DNA of 64,000 nt from NCBI GenBank assembly GCA_934667425.1, contig CAKULV010000009.1, positions 1 to 64,000 on the forward strand, given 5' to 3'. The notes under the pieces were generated by a model, which saw nothing but the letters and a program-made list of their open reading frames with translations, was not told where the DNA came from and searched no databases. Below, piece by piece: positions 53,485 to 63,462 of the stretch; the stretch's first letter is position 1, and the number at the start of each line of letters is the position of its first letter. The stretch is from an uncultured Kiritimatiellota bacterium. Its GTDB lineage: Bacteria > Verrucomicrobiota > Kiritimatiellia > RFP12 > UBA1067. Both the position numbers and the translations under genes were made by a program.

Positions 53485-54867
53485 ATGAAGAAACTCACCT
53501 TCACGCTTGGCCTGTCCGCTGTCGCGCTGTCGGCCTCGGCCACGCAAATCGAACAGGTCATCGTCCGCCAGCAGTGGCCGTGGTCAACGGACGTTAAAGT
53601 CGAATACAGGCTTTCCGGTGTCGTTGATCCCGTCGATGTCGCCGTCCGGGCATACAACGGGGCGACCGAACTTGACGCAGTGAAACTCCGGGACGCGATC
53701 ACTGGCGAGCTGACCGGCATCACGGAAGGCGGTGTCCGGTCGTTCGTGATCGATCCCGTCCGAGCCTTCGGAACGGAGAAGATCGCTCTTTCCGACTTCC
53801 GGGTGAAACTCGTCGTCAACGATGCGGCGCTCTACCGGGTATTCAATCTCCAGCCGCCTTATGACATCACAGACATATCACGCACCGACCTGCGTAGCGG
53901 AGTCTACGGCACGTATGAGACGAACTACGCCAACATCGTTCCAGCCTCGTCCATCGGCGAAGTCCTGATATGGACGGGTGTGACGAACAATCCGATCTAC
54001 AAGACGACGCACCTCGTCATGCGCCGCGTCTCGGCCGCCGGGATGAACTTCACCATGGGCGCATCAACCGACGAACGTGGGCAGAAATACGACTCGCTGA
54101 ACTACAAGGACTATGAGACGCCGCACATGGTCTCGTTCACGAACGACTTCTTCGTTTCGGTCTTTCCGGTGACGGCATGCCAGCACAAGCTGATTCTCGG
54201 ACAGACACCGGACACAGGCGACATCTCCCTTCGTAAGCCTCAAACGCCGGTTCTGTTCACGGATTTGCGCGGCTACTTCATCGTCAATGGCAAGTCGGGT
54301 TGGTGGCCTGACGCAGGCGTTTGGTCGGCGGATGGGTTCGTCCCTGACGCGGCGGGGAATCCGCACGACGTCGATGCCGCCTCGGTGCTGGCCAAGCTCC
54401 GTCAGATGACGGGCGAAAATACGTTCGACCTTCCAACGGAGGCACGGTGGGAATTCGCGTGCCGGGCGGGGACGACGACGGCAACCTACGCGGGCGACCT
54501 GACATGCGAGACGTCGGCGGGACCAGATCCCGCGCTCGAGCAGATCGCATGGTATTCCGCGAACTCGGAGGGCGTGATGCACGAAGTCGGGCTGAAGGCC
54601 GCAAACCCCTGGGGTCTCTACGACATGCTGGGCAACGTCCAGGAACTCTGCCTTGACATCAGCGTGAACAACATGGACTCGTCTCCAGCCGTCGATCCTG
54701 TCGGTTCCACGAGTTTGAACCGGTTTCATCTTCGCAAGGTGCGTGGAGGCGGATATTCGACTGTTGCATATCGGGTGCGTTCGGCGTTTCGCGGCCAAGC
54801 CGTCAATCCTCACGCCGAGGTGGCGGACGAGAACGGCGGCTACCGCCTGATCTTCGAAGCGCGATAG
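53485..54867 (+). CDS. Secreted SUMF1/FGE-fold protein lacking active-site cysteines
   Basis: 460 aa with signal peptide MKKLTFTLGLSAVALSASA. The N-terminal ~170 residues (VIVRQQWPWSTDVKVEYRLS) form a beta-rich extension. From ~190 (AGMNFTMGASTDE) a formylglycine-generating-enzyme fold follows: FTNDFFVSVFPVTACQHKLI, FDLPTEARWEFACRAGTTTA, WGLYDMLGNVQELC, and LRKVRGGGYSTVAYRVRSAF. In true FGE the RGGS...C....C region has two catalytic cysteines; here they are absent, so a C-type-lectin-like binding or structural role is more likely than sulfatase maturation. AAAGGAAAA precedes the start. Confidence 0.8.
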   Translation: MKKLTFTLGLSAVALSASATQIEQVIVRQQWPWSTDVKVEYRLSGVVDPVDVAVRAYNGATELDAVKLRDAITGELTGITEGGVRSFVIDPVRAFGTEKIALSDFRVKLVVNDAALYRVFNLQPPYDITDISRTDLRSGVYGTYETNYANIVPASSIGEVLIWTGVTNNPIYKTTHLVMRRVSAAGMNFTMGASTDERGQKYDSLNYKDYETPHMVSFTNDFFVSVFPVTACQHKLILGQTPDTGDISLRKPQTPVLFTDLRGYFIVNGKSGWWPDAGVWSADGFVPDAAGNPHDVDAASVLAKLRQMTGENTFDLPTEARWEFACRAGTTTATYAGDLTCETSAGPDPALEQIAWYSANSEGVMHEVGLKAANPWGLYDMLGNVQELCLDISVNNMDSSPAVDPVGSTSLNRFHLRKVRGGGYSTVAYRVRSAFRGQAVNPHAEVADENGGYRLIFEAR

Positions 54868-54881
54868 GACTGGGGGTGACC

Positions 54882-57038
54882 ATGAAGAAGATGATTGTTT
54901 TCATCCTGACGGCGGCGTTTGTGTCCGCCGCATTGTCGGAGGTCGTCCTGGAGAATGACGTGCTGAAGTTCACGTTCGCTGGGGAGAAGGACGGCTATGC
55001 GCTGACTGGCATTGTCAACAAGCTCGGCACGACTGCGCGATTCATCGAGGCGGGGCGGTCGAACGACCTGTGGCGGTTGGAGTTCATATGCCGCGATGCG
55101 GACGGATCGTTTCGTCACGTTTTCCTCGACAACCGGGCGTCTGCGGCTTCGCGGAGCGTCCAGACGCACGGCGACAAGACGTATTTCCTCTTCAAGGGAG
55201 TAGATGTCGGCGAAGAAAAAGGCGTACTCGATGTCGTGGCGTGCGTAGACCTGAAGCCCAAGGACGGTGAGAGTGAATGGACGCTGCGTGTTCAGAACCG
55301 AAGCCGGAAGTACGCGCTCTACCAGACGTTCTACCCTTGCCTCAATAAGGTCATGCCGCTCGGGAAGGGCAATGCGTTCATTCCTCATTCTTTGCTCGGC
55401 GGGACGTGGCGGCGGAAGTTCGGCGCCGACTCGACCTACACGAAGATCTACGAGGATATCGTCGCATCGATCCCGGGCTGGCGACCGCCGGTCGCCTCCT
55501 TTCACTTGGGCGACTGCGGACTCTACGTCGCGGCGCATGACCCGACACAACGATGCAAGAACCTGCGCATAACTACGGACATCAGCTGTGCGTTCGAGAC
55601 AGTCGTCGAGGACGCGGGTATCGTCGGCAAAGCGGAGGAAGGCCCGCGCTATCCCGTGACGATCGCGGCGATATCGGGCGACTGGTGGGCAACGGCGAGA
55701 CGCTACCGCAGCTGGGCGCAGCAACAAACGTGGGCCGCGAAGGGACCAATCTTGAAGCGGGCAGACTATCCGAATACGCTGGCGGATACCGATCTCCTCT
55801 TCCGGTTCAATGAGAGCAATCCCGCCGGCATGAGCAACACGGTCGAGCGTCTGGCCAAACAGTTCAAGGGGCTGAATCTCATTGTCCACTGGTACTGCTG
55901 GAGTCAGCAGCCCTACTGCGTGAACTTCCCCGAGTTTTTCCCGGCGCGAGCCGGCGTCCGCGAAGTAGTCCGCTACGCCCAGTCGCTGGGGATCAAGATG
56001 ATTCCCTACGTCGATCCGCGCCTGTGGGACGTTGATTTGGCATCGTGGGTCTATGCCAAGAAGGACGCCTGCCGGAGTATGTCGGGCGAACTCACGACGG
56101 AGGTCTACTATCCGAAGCACAGGTTGGCTGTGATGTGTCCGGCGGCGGATGCATGGGGCGAAGTGGCGATGAAGATGACTACGGATGCCGTGATGACGGA
56201 GGCGGAGAACATAAACGGCTGCGGCTTCGACGGCGTTTACCACGACCAGGTCGCCTGTTCGCGACAGATTCCCTGCTGGGCCGAGGGCCATTCGCACGCG
56301 AAAGGCGGCGGCGACTGGTGGTTTAAGGGTACGCGAAAGGCTTTCGCACGGATTCACGACTGGTGTGCATCGCGCGGTGCAATCCTACTGTCTGAAGGCA
56401 CGGGGGACATGTGCCTCGATCAATTCGATGGATTTCTAAAGGCAAGCGGCGTCCGTCAGGACGAGGTTCCGTTCTATCCGGCGGTCTACGGCGGCTTCGC
56501 CGTCTACTACGGGAACTACCAGTCTCTTCATGACAGCATCGAGTGCTTCCGCGCATACCAGATGCGCGACTTCACGTCGGGTGTCCTACTGGGTTGGCTG
56601 GACAGGTGGAATGTCACATCCGACGAGTTCTCCCGCCAGCGAGACTGTCTGGCGCGGTGTGCGCGGACACGGCGCGCAGCTGCGGAGTTCATGGTCTACG
56701 GGACGCTGGAGGACGAGCTTCGCTTCGTCGGCGAACCGCAGCCATCCGACAGTTTCACGATGCACACGATCTGGCATGTCTACGACTACCACTACGTGCT
56801 GCCGACGGTGACGGGGACGGTGTGGAAGAACACGGCAGACGATGCGACTGGCGTCATCGTGGCGAACGCCGCATCGAAGGTGCAGACAATCCGCTTTAGG
56901 CTTCCGGCGATTGGGCTTGCGGTGGCGCAGCATTCGTCAGACGTTGGTGCGACACCGGTATACGGCGAGCAGGGCAGCATCGGTACGCTGACGTTGCCGC
57001 CCTGCTCTACAGTGTTTCTGCGAACGAGGGGCAAGTAG
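54882..57038 (+). CDS. Secreted DUF6259-like glycoside hydrolase
   Basis: 718 aa with signal peptide (MKKMIVFILTAAFVSAALS). An N-terminal beta-sandwich (~20-230) resembling the supersandwich of GH36/GH97-like enzymes precedes a TIM barrel. Barrel landmarks are IVHWYCWSQQPYCVNFPEFF, IKMIPYVDPRLWDVD, CGFDGVYHDQVACS (D in FDGVYHD is a nucleophile candidate) and ILLSEGTGDMC. A C-terminal beta domain ends in TLPPCSTVFLRTRGK. Family assignment is from memory of the DUF6259 pattern and is not certain; alpha-galactosidase-like activity is possible. GGGGGTG lies before the ATG. Confidence 0.65.
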   Translation: MKKMIVFILTAAFVSAALSEVVLENDVLKFTFAGEKDGYALTGIVNKLGTTARFIEAGRSNDLWRLEFICRDADGSFRHVFLDNRASAASRSVQTHGDKTYFLFKGVDVGEEKGVLDVVACVDLKPKDGESEWTLRVQNRSRKYALYQTFYPCLNKVMPLGKGNAFIPHSLLGGTWRRKFGADSTYTKIYEDIVASIPGWRPPVASFHLGDCGLYVAAHDPTQRCKNLRITTDISCAFETVVEDAGIVGKAEEGPRYPVTIAAISGDWWATARRYRSWAQQQTWAAKGPILKRADYPNTLADTDLLFRFNESNPAGMSNTVERLAKQFKGLNLIVHWYCWSQQPYCVNFPEFFPARAGVREVVRYAQSLGIKMIPYVDPRLWDVDLASWVYAKKDACRSMSGELTTEVYYPKHRLAVMCPAADAWGEVAMKMTTDAVMTEAENINGCGFDGVYHDQVACSRQIPCWAEGHSHAKGGGDWWFKGTRKAFARIHDWCASRGAILLSEGTGDMCLDQFDGFLKASGVRQDEVPFYPAVYGGFAVYYGNYQSLHDSIECFRAYQMRDFTSGVLLGWLDRWNVTSDEFSRQRDCLARCARTRRAAAEFMVYGTLEDELRFVGEPQPSDSFTMHTIWHVYDYHYVLPTVTGTVWKNTADDATGVIVANAASKVQTIRFRLPAIGLAVAQHSSDVGATPVYGEQGSIGTLTLPPCSTVFLRTRGK

Positions 57039-57072
57039 CCCTCTTCTATCCACTTCCCGTCAGCCCGGCAAG

Positions 57073-60000
57073 CTACTCTTCCGCAATGCGCCACGGATCG
57101 CAATTCAGTCCGCAGAGCACCTTCGTGAGCTCAAAGCGCAAGTCGCGGGACGGATCGGGCACAATGAGCACGGCGGCTATCTCCGCCGTCTCGGTGTTGC
57201 TCCAGGAGCGGAACTGTATGCCGTCCGCCGCCGGGTATTCGGCGACGCGAATCACCGGATACGGATACGATGTGCCGGGATGCCAAGGATAGTCCCACTT
57301 GAAGTTGGCCGGCCCGCCAGGACGGCCAAAGCGCGTACGCTTGTAGTTGCATCCGAGGTTGTGCGACGATCCGGCGTCCGTGGACTTCAGACCCGGCCAG
57401 ATCATCCTGATGCACTGCGTGTCGTGCAGACCCATTTCGGGGACGGGCCCGTCCGCGTTCATGAAGCGGTTGAGGTTGAGCACCGCGTATTTTCCGGCAG
57501 GCAGCGGATCGAACTTGAACGCGATCTCTGCGCCGTGGTTCGCCCGGGCAAGGCGTCCGCGCACCTGCGGGCTCATCGCGTCCGGCTCCATGCGCCTCGC
57601 GCCGCCCGTCATCTCCGCGTCCCTGGCTGCGGCAAATCGCACACCCGTCCCCACAAGCACCGCAAGCGTCTTCTCCGCCCCGCCATCCACAATGGTCGCG
57701 GAGCAGAAGCGCGCATCGCCCTTCGAGACATCAGCCGAAAGGGTAAGCTTGCCGCCGGAGAGCGTCGCCCTGAGACCTCCCGTCGTCCTCACCGTGGCGG
57801 AAGGCGACGCCCCGATAACGTCGAGTGTCGGACGCTTCGCAGGGTCAAAGGCATAGAAAAGCGTTTCCGCGCCAAGCACCGCGCCGGACGACACCGCCGC
57901 CGGAATCGAGATGCGCCCTGCGGGCGCCCTGCCCTGCACCGTAACGCGGGCGCCTACGCCAGAAGTCGCCTTGAGCGTCAGCCTGTTGCCCCCAGCCATC
58001 AGTCTGCCGGGGAATATGCGCGGGTTCAGCTGCACTTCGGTGGACGCGGAAAATTCCGCGACATCGTCGATTGGAGCCATTACCCGTACGAGATAGGCGT
58101 AGCGTGCGCGTACCGCATATCCTGCGGGGGTCGCAAGCGGACGGAACGTCTTGCCGTTATCCGTGGATATCTCGATCTCGGCCTTGGTTCCATCGCGCCT
58201 GACTGCCGAATATCCCGCCTCCACGATCGGGTATCCGCCGCCGTTCACGCGGTAGCAGAACGAATCCGCACCGGCATCGGTGAATGCCGGATTGCCGGCG
58301 CCAGGCGCACCGTTGTAGCGTATGAATCCGCTGAGGTACTGCGGGAACGCCCGCTCCGTGCGCTGCAGAAACACCTTCTCCGTGTCGGCATGGCAAAGTG
58401 CGGTGGCGTCAGGACGGTACTGCGACTCGTAGCCGCGATACGGCCCCGTCTTCGACCTTACGACAAGGTCGTTGCAGTTGCCGTCATTCACCTGCCACAC
58501 CCGGAAGCTCTCGCCCGGGTTCAGGGTGACGCCGATCTTGGCTACGCAGTCCGGAGTCTGCACCCAGTGTCCACGGGTCGATTTGCGCGTGAAGCACTCC
58601 GGCTCGATCCCAAGGCGCGGGAATATTCCGCACTCGTTGTCCGCCTCATCAAGCCCGGCCGCCGTCTCGTTGTCCATGGCGGGGAAGAACTTGCGGAACG
58701 ACACGTCGTATATGTGGTTCTTGCCGCCGTAGAAGACCTGCTGGAAGCTGTGCCCGTATCCCCCGGTCTGGACTGCCGGACACTTCGCCACAGCGACGAA
58801 CAGGTTCGCCGCCAGGTTGTTTAGCGGGCCGCACTCGAAGCCGCAATAGCCGTTGAACATGTACATCGCGTTGTATTCGACATCGCGAGGCTTGTCGCTC
58901 CCCGGCTGGAACATTGCCGTATGGTTCATGAAGTAGTCCATCGACGACAGCACAAAGCCGAACAGCCTGTCGGCCCTCTCGCGCTCCGGCAGCGCGTCAA
59001 GGCGCAGGGTGTCCGCAAGATCCCCGTAGCTGCGGGGATCCACATCCCCGGCGTTGAGGACGATCGGATACTCCAGCGGCGTCCCCGATTCGTTCGATAT
59101 CTCCACGAAATCCGTCGTGACCTTTTCGGGGCAGTCAAACTCGAACGCCTCGCCGGGCTTTAGAAGCACAACCTTCCTGAATGGACGCCTTGCCGCCTCG
59201 AAGTCTGCGGCGGTCGGGAGGTTCGGGTAGTTGTCGCCGTTCAGCGCCACCGCAGGGTCGTTCTCCGGCAGGATTCCCTTCGGCCAGTAAGGCACGGTTT
59301 TCCCGCCAATGCGGAGGTCACGCGCCTCGCGCCCGGCGCCGAGCGACCTGGTCGTGCCGGGTATCCACCCGATGCCTCCGCCCGATACTCCGTCGAAGCT
59401 GTCGTCAAAGGAGAACAGGGCCCGCGTATCCACATCCACGCCGAACGACTTTGCGGGTTTGAAGTCGCCGCCGTAGCGCTTGCCCGTGGAAACGCGCAGA
59501 AGGTCTGCCGCTCCTTCGAAGAAGGGCCTCGTCGGATCGATGCGCTCAAGCTTCCTTGCGCTCAGCCAGTTGGACCCGAGGTAGAACTCCAGCCCCCCCT
59601 CGTCGTTAGGATACTTGATCTCCCGGTCTGCAAGATCCAACGCCTTCAGCTTCGGCACCGGAAGCTTCAGTGCGCTCCGCCCGTCCACGAAGACCTCGGC
59701 CACATCGCCAGGCGCCCACTGCATCGCAAGATGGCACCACCTGCCCTCCGGTAGCTTCACGGCCGCAGAGCCTTTGTACACCGTATTGAACCGATCCCTG
59801 AGCACTACATCCACCTTGCCCGGCTGCGGACGGTACGACAGCTCGAGCATGGCGCCCTTCCCGCCGATGCACATGTGGGCACGATAGCTCTGGTAGCACT
59901 GGAAGAGTATGATCGGGCGGCACTTCGTCTCTCCTTTGTCCGTGTATGTCGTGGGCTTCCAGTCGCTCTTTAGCCACGATTCCACCGTTCCGGCCCCGGC

Positions 60001-63000
60001 CGGGAAGAATATCCGGCGCTCATCGCGCAGCTGCACCGACTCTGCCCAGCTCGCCTGCGAGCGCGTCTGGTACCAGAACGCCTTCTCGTCCGAACCGCCA
60101 AGGCGGATGGCGAGATCGCCGGCTTCGCCGGAGACTCCGGCGGCGAAATTCGATTCGTCGTATTTCGGGAACGGCAGGAACTCCGCCGCGCGCAAAACCA
60201 GCGATTTCATCCGAAGGCACGGCATCTTCCCGTTCGCGTCTGCGTTCGGCATCCCGTAGAGGTCGTACGGCTTGGACGACGCACCGATCTTCAGGAACAG
60301 CCGAACCGTCTTGGCTTCGGTGTGGATGCGTCCGCGCTCTACGAATCTGAAATCGCCGCTCGACGGGAACATCAGTCCCGTCCAGCGACTGTCGACCACA
60401 GACTCCGGCAGCGTTTTCCCTTCCGCGTCAAGCTGCTGGACGCGCAACATGAGCCGGCAGCTCGCCGGGGCCTCGTTTTCCAGTTCAGTCTCGAATCTCA
60501 CGGAGCGCCCCGTGAGCCCAGGCGGCACGGCGATGTCGTACGTCGCCTCCGGCTCGCCCGGCGAACGGGCGGCGAACGTGAGCGCACCTCCATCCGCCTT
60601 GTCGATCTTCATCCTCGGGGTCGCGCTCCACTTTGCGGTGGACGCCAAGGCCCCGGCAAAGAGATTGTCGGTTCTGTCTGGATCGGCAACGGCGAGCGGC
60701 GCCTTCGAATCCGCCCTGCACACAAGCCCCGTAGTCCCCTGCGGCACCTTGAAGCGCAGGAACACGCATCCGTCCGTGCGCCCGGGAAGCGCCGTAACTT
60801 TCAACGGCGTTCTCCCTTTCCTGGAAAGCGCGCTGACCGCGAACCCGGAGCCGGGCGTCACCCCGGCGCGTGACACGAGCTTGTTGGTCGACACCTCAAC
60901 CTCGTACGGGAGCGTCACGTCCCAACGACTGTTCCACTCCAGGGCGAACTCCGGGGACGACCTGCCGCCCACCGCAGACTTGGCGCGTTTCTGCGTCTTC
61001 GCTGGAAAGGCAACGCATGTCCAGCACGTTGAGCTGTCCCAGGGGTATACGGACATCTGGAGCAGAGCCGTCTCCTCGCCAGACTGGCTCGGATACTTCA
61101 CGATCAGGCGGTTGCGCCCCGGTCTGGCGGGTATGTTCGCTGTCAAAGACTTCAGCGGCAACCGCTCGCCGTTTAGGAAAGCGACGGCCCGCCGCGTCCA
61201 GTTCGGAGCCGTGCACCGCAATATGGTCACTGCATTGCTCGGCACGTCGAACTGCACAGCAGCCACCTCGTACGCCCGGTTCGCCCGTATGAGCCCCTGC
61301 TCATTTTCCGTGTACTGGCGCCGGCGCGGGGATGCATTGTACCATGCCGCCCCGGGGAAGGCGACGCACTCCCACCGATGACCGCCAAGGGCAGGCAATG
61401 CGCCTGTTCCGGCCGACGCGTCCAGCAACGTCGCTTCATCGGCGTCAAGCGCGTCCATAGGCCCGGCATGCCGGACGGCATCCACAAGGTTCGGCGCGAC
61501 CTTCGCGTCGGGCGTCTCTGCGGTGGCCCACAGGCGCCTGCGCGTGCCGCCAAGAGTGAAGTCCACGGAAGCCGCATACGGCGACGCGCCTACGGGACGC
61601 GGAAGGTAGTGCGATCCGGCTCCGCACGAAAGCACTCGCGCTACAGTCTCGCCCGGCGCCACCCGGCCGATCCTGAACGTCTGCCGCCGCGTCATCCACT
61701 GCGGCGCAAGGTGCGCCACGCACCAGACATTCTCGATCGGCGCCTTGCCCCTGTTCGTGAACGAGACCCTGACCGTGCCGGACTTCAAGTCCGGCACAAC
61801 CGAAAGGGACGCATCCGTAGACTTCCGCGACACCTCGCGCACGTCGTCTGCGATCCACGCGCCCGGCAAGGCGCAACCGAGATCCGCAAGCATCTGCACT
61901 ACACGGCGCGAATACATCGCGCTGTACGATTTCTCAAGCGCCGCCTGAGGCGTCACGCACGGAGCGACGTTGCGCCCGGTCTTCACCTCCTCCGCGATCC
62001 TCGCGCCGAGAACCGTCCGGCACATCGCGTTCGCGGACATTCCCTCGAGGTCCGCAAGGTCGAAAGACGGCGCGTCCCGCCGCCCATCTTGCGCGGCCTC
62101 GTACTGGCGCACCTGCGGCGGCAATCCAAGGACTTCCCTCAGAGCGGACGGGTCTTCGCGGACATCCTTTACGTCAAGCTCCGGCGCGTTTGTCGCGCCT
62201 ACGGGCTTGTGGCGCAGCCTGCCGACGCGGATGTTCTCCGCAAAGAGCCTCCTCGGCGGCAGTTCGGCATCTCCTCGCACCTTCACCGCATACCCGGCCT
62301 CGCCGCACACTACGTTGCGCACAAAGATGTTCGATATCGCGGTCGGCCACGTCTTCTCGGCCTTTTTCGTAAGCTCCTTCACGGGGTTGCCGTCGTAGTA
62401 CATCTCGGTCTCGAACACGGCCTGGCTCGCGGACACGCCCTTTACGTTCTCCATCCACACGTTCTCCACGAACGCCCCGCGCTTGGAGTTCGTCTTCACG
62501 TAGAGGAATCGCCAGCACTCCGCCTCTACGGTGCAGTCCGTCATGTAGATGTTCCGGATGCCGCCCGAGACTTCGCTTCCGATTGCGAGGAGCGTATGCC
62601 CATGAACCGCACGGCAATTGCGGATCACCACGTTCTGCGTGGGGATGTTGCGCTTGCGTCCCGACTCGTTGAACCCGCTCTTGATCGTATACGTGTCGTC
62701 CGTCTGGTCGAGCGAGCAGTTCTCTATCAACGCCCGGTTGCACGACTCGAGGTCGAGTCCGTCGGTGTTCGGTCCGGTGCAGACCGAATCGACGCCACGC
62801 ATCACTATGTCCTCGCACACGCGGAAGTGCATCGTCCACGCGGGCGAGCCACGCACCTTCACGCCCTCAACGCGCACGTTCTTGCACCGCTCGAAGTGCA
62901 TCACCTGCGGACGGGGGAAGCCCCTCTGCGGGTTGATCATGAAATTGTCATGCCAGTACGCCACATCGCTCAGGATTGTGCCGTCGCCCATCACCGCGAC

Positions 63001-63450
63001 ATTCGTGCAGGAATTCGCCCCGATGAGGGCCTGGTGCGTCATCGTTGGCCTCCCGCTCGGCTGGAGCGGCGCGCGCATCACTATTACCGGATCGTCGGGG
63101 AAATGGAGCGTCGCCCCCTTCTCCACGACAAGCGCGACGTTGCCCTTGAGCCGGAACGCGCCCGAAAGCCATTCGCCGGGCGGCAGGACGACGCGTCCGC
63201 CGCCGGATTTCGCGGCGGCGTCGATGGCCGCCTCGATCGCCTCGGTGACGGGCTTTCCGTCCTCCTTCGCCCCATATGCGGTAATGGGGAAGTCTCGCGC
63301 AGGCGGCGTCCATTCCGACACCGTAAGCGGGAAAGGCGCGCCCTCGACGACGAGAGGCTTCACCTCGGCACGGACGCCAGAGGCCGCCATGCATAGGCAG
63401 GCGGACAGGAACAGGAAGCCAAAATACATCAGCGAATCTCTGCGAAGCAT
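57073..63450 (-). CDS. Giant secreted GH28 - LamG-like - transglutaminase-like fusion
   Basis: About 2,125 aa from the ATG at 63450 (GAGGAG 4 nt upstream); the open frame extends to 63468, and the residue numbers below count from there. Signal peptide MYFGFLFLSACLCMAASGVRA. GH28 pectinase domain at ~58-470 with GPNTDGLDLESC (D236), QTDDTYTIKSG (D257/D258) and H291 in HGHTLLAIGSE. A beta-rich middle includes a LamG/concanavalin-like module at ~1200-1310 (GRWCHLAMQWAPGDVAEVFV). At ~1540-1590 a transglutaminase-like triad fits C1546, H1573 and D1588 (CGFECGPLNNLA, GYGHSFQQVF, HIYDVSF). Further beta-rich domains fill the C-terminal ~500 residues. It converges with the plus-strand cassette. Confidence 0.82.
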   Translation of the reverse strand: MLRRDSLMYFGFLFLSACLCMAASGVRAEVKPLVVEGAPFPLTVSEWTPPARDFPITAYGAKEDGKPVTEAIEAAIDAAAKSGGGRVVLPPGEWLSGAFRLKGNVALVVEKGATLHFPDDPVIVMRAPLQPSGRPTMTHQALIGANSCTNVAVMGDGTILSDVAYWHDNFMINPQRGFPRPQVMHFERCKNVRVEGVKVRGSPAWTMHFRVCEDIVMRGVDSVCTGPNTDGLDLESCNRALIENCSLDQTDDTYTIKSGFNESGRKRNIPTQNVVIRNCRAVHGHTLLAIGSEVSGGIRNIYMTDCTVEAECWRFLYVKTNSKRGAFVENVWMENVKGVSASQAVFETEMYYDGNPVKELTKKAEKTWPTAISNIFVRNVVCGEAGYAVKVRGDAELPPRRLFAENIRVGRLRHKPVGATNAPELDVKDVREDPSALREVLGLPPQVRQYEAAQDGRRDAPSFDLADLEGMSANAMCRTVLGARIAEEVKTGRNVAPCVTPQAALEKSYSAMYSRRVVQMLADLGCALPGAWIADDVREVSRKSTDASLSVVPDLKSGTVRVSFTNRGKAPIENVWCVAHLAPQWMTRRQTFRIGRVAPGETVARVLSCGAGSHYLPRPVGASPYAASVDFTLGGTRRRLWATAETPDAKVAPNLVDAVRHAGPMDALDADEATLLDASAGTGALPALGGHRWECVAFPGAAWYNASPRRRQYTENEQGLIRANRAYEVAAVQFDVPSNAVTILRCTAPNWTRRAVAFLNGERLPLKSLTANIPARPGRNRLIVKYPSQSGEETALLQMSVYPWDSSTCWTCVAFPAKTQKRAKSAVGGRSSPEFALEWNSRWDVTLPYEVEVSTNKLVSRAGVTPGSGFAVSALSRKGRTPLKVTALPGRTDGCVFLRFKVPQGTTGLVCRADSKAPLAVADPDRTDNLFAGALASTAKWSATPRMKIDKADGGALTFAARSPGEPEATYDIAVPPGLTGRSVRFETELENEAPASCRLMLRVQQLDAEGKTLPESVVDSRWTGLMFPSSGDFRFVERGRIHTEAKTVRLFLKIGASSKPYDLYGMPNADANGKMPCLRMKSLVLRAAEFLPFPKYDESNFAAGVSGEAGDLAIRLGGSDEKAFWYQTRSQASWAESVQLRDERRIFFPAGAGTVESWLKSDWKPTTYTDKGETKCRPIILFQCYQSYRAHMCIGGKGAMLELSYRPQPGKVDVVLRDRFNTVYKGSAAVKLPEGRWCHLAMQWAPGDVAEVFVDGRSALKLPVPKLKALDLADREIKYPNDEGGLEFYLGSNWLSARKLERIDPTRPFFEGAADLLRVSTGKRYGGDFKPAKSFGVDVDTRALFSFDDSFDGVSGGGIGWIPGTTRSLGAGREARDLRIGGKTVPYWPKGILPENDPAVALNGDNYPNLPTAADFEAARRPFRKVVLLKPGEAFEFDCPEKVTTDFVEISNESGTPLEYPIVLNAGDVDPRSYGDLADTLRLDALPERERADRLFGFVLSSMDYFMNHTAMFQPGSDKPRDVEYNAMYMFNGYCGFECGPLNNLAANLFVAVAKCPAVQTGGYGHSFQQVFYGGKNHIYDVSFRKFFPAMDNETAAGLDEADNECGIFPRLGIEPECFTRKSTRGHWVQTPDCVAKIGVTLNPGESFRVWQVNDGNCNDLVVRSKTGPYRGYESQYRPDATALCHADTEKVFLQRTERAFPQYLSGFIRYNGAPGAGNPAFTDAGADSFCYRVNGGGYPIVEAGYSAVRRDGTKAEIEISTDNGKTFRPLATPAGYAVRARYAYLVRVMAPIDDVAEFSASTEVQLNPRIFPGRLMAGGNRLTLKATSGVGARVTVQGRAPAGRISIPAAVSSGAVLGAETLFYAFDPAKRPTLDVIGASPSATVRTTGGLRATLSGGKLTLSADVSKGDARFCSATIVDGGAEKTLAVLVGTGVRFAAARDAEMTGGARRMEPDAMSPQVRGRLARANHGAEIAFKFDPLPAGKYAVLNLNRFMNADGPVPEMGLHDTQCIRMIWPGLKSTDAGSSHNLGCNYKRTRFGRPGGPANFKWDYPWHPGTSYPYPVIRVAEYPAADGIQFRSWSNTETAEIAAVLIVPDPSRDLRFELTKVLCGLNCDPWRIAEE

Positions 63451-63462
63451 AACTCTCCTCAT

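Noticed and set aside
53485..54867. Functional formylglycine-generating enzyme
   Set aside because: The two active-site cysteines are missing and no sulfatase gene is in the window.
54840..56357. 505-residue minus-strand open frame
   Set aside because: Antisense of the DUF6259-like hydrolase, which has a signal peptide and ribosome site.
61378..63396. 672-residue plus-strand open frame
   Set aside because: Antisense shadow of the GH28 domain of the giant protein; Arg/His-rich composition typical of shadows in GC-rich DNA.
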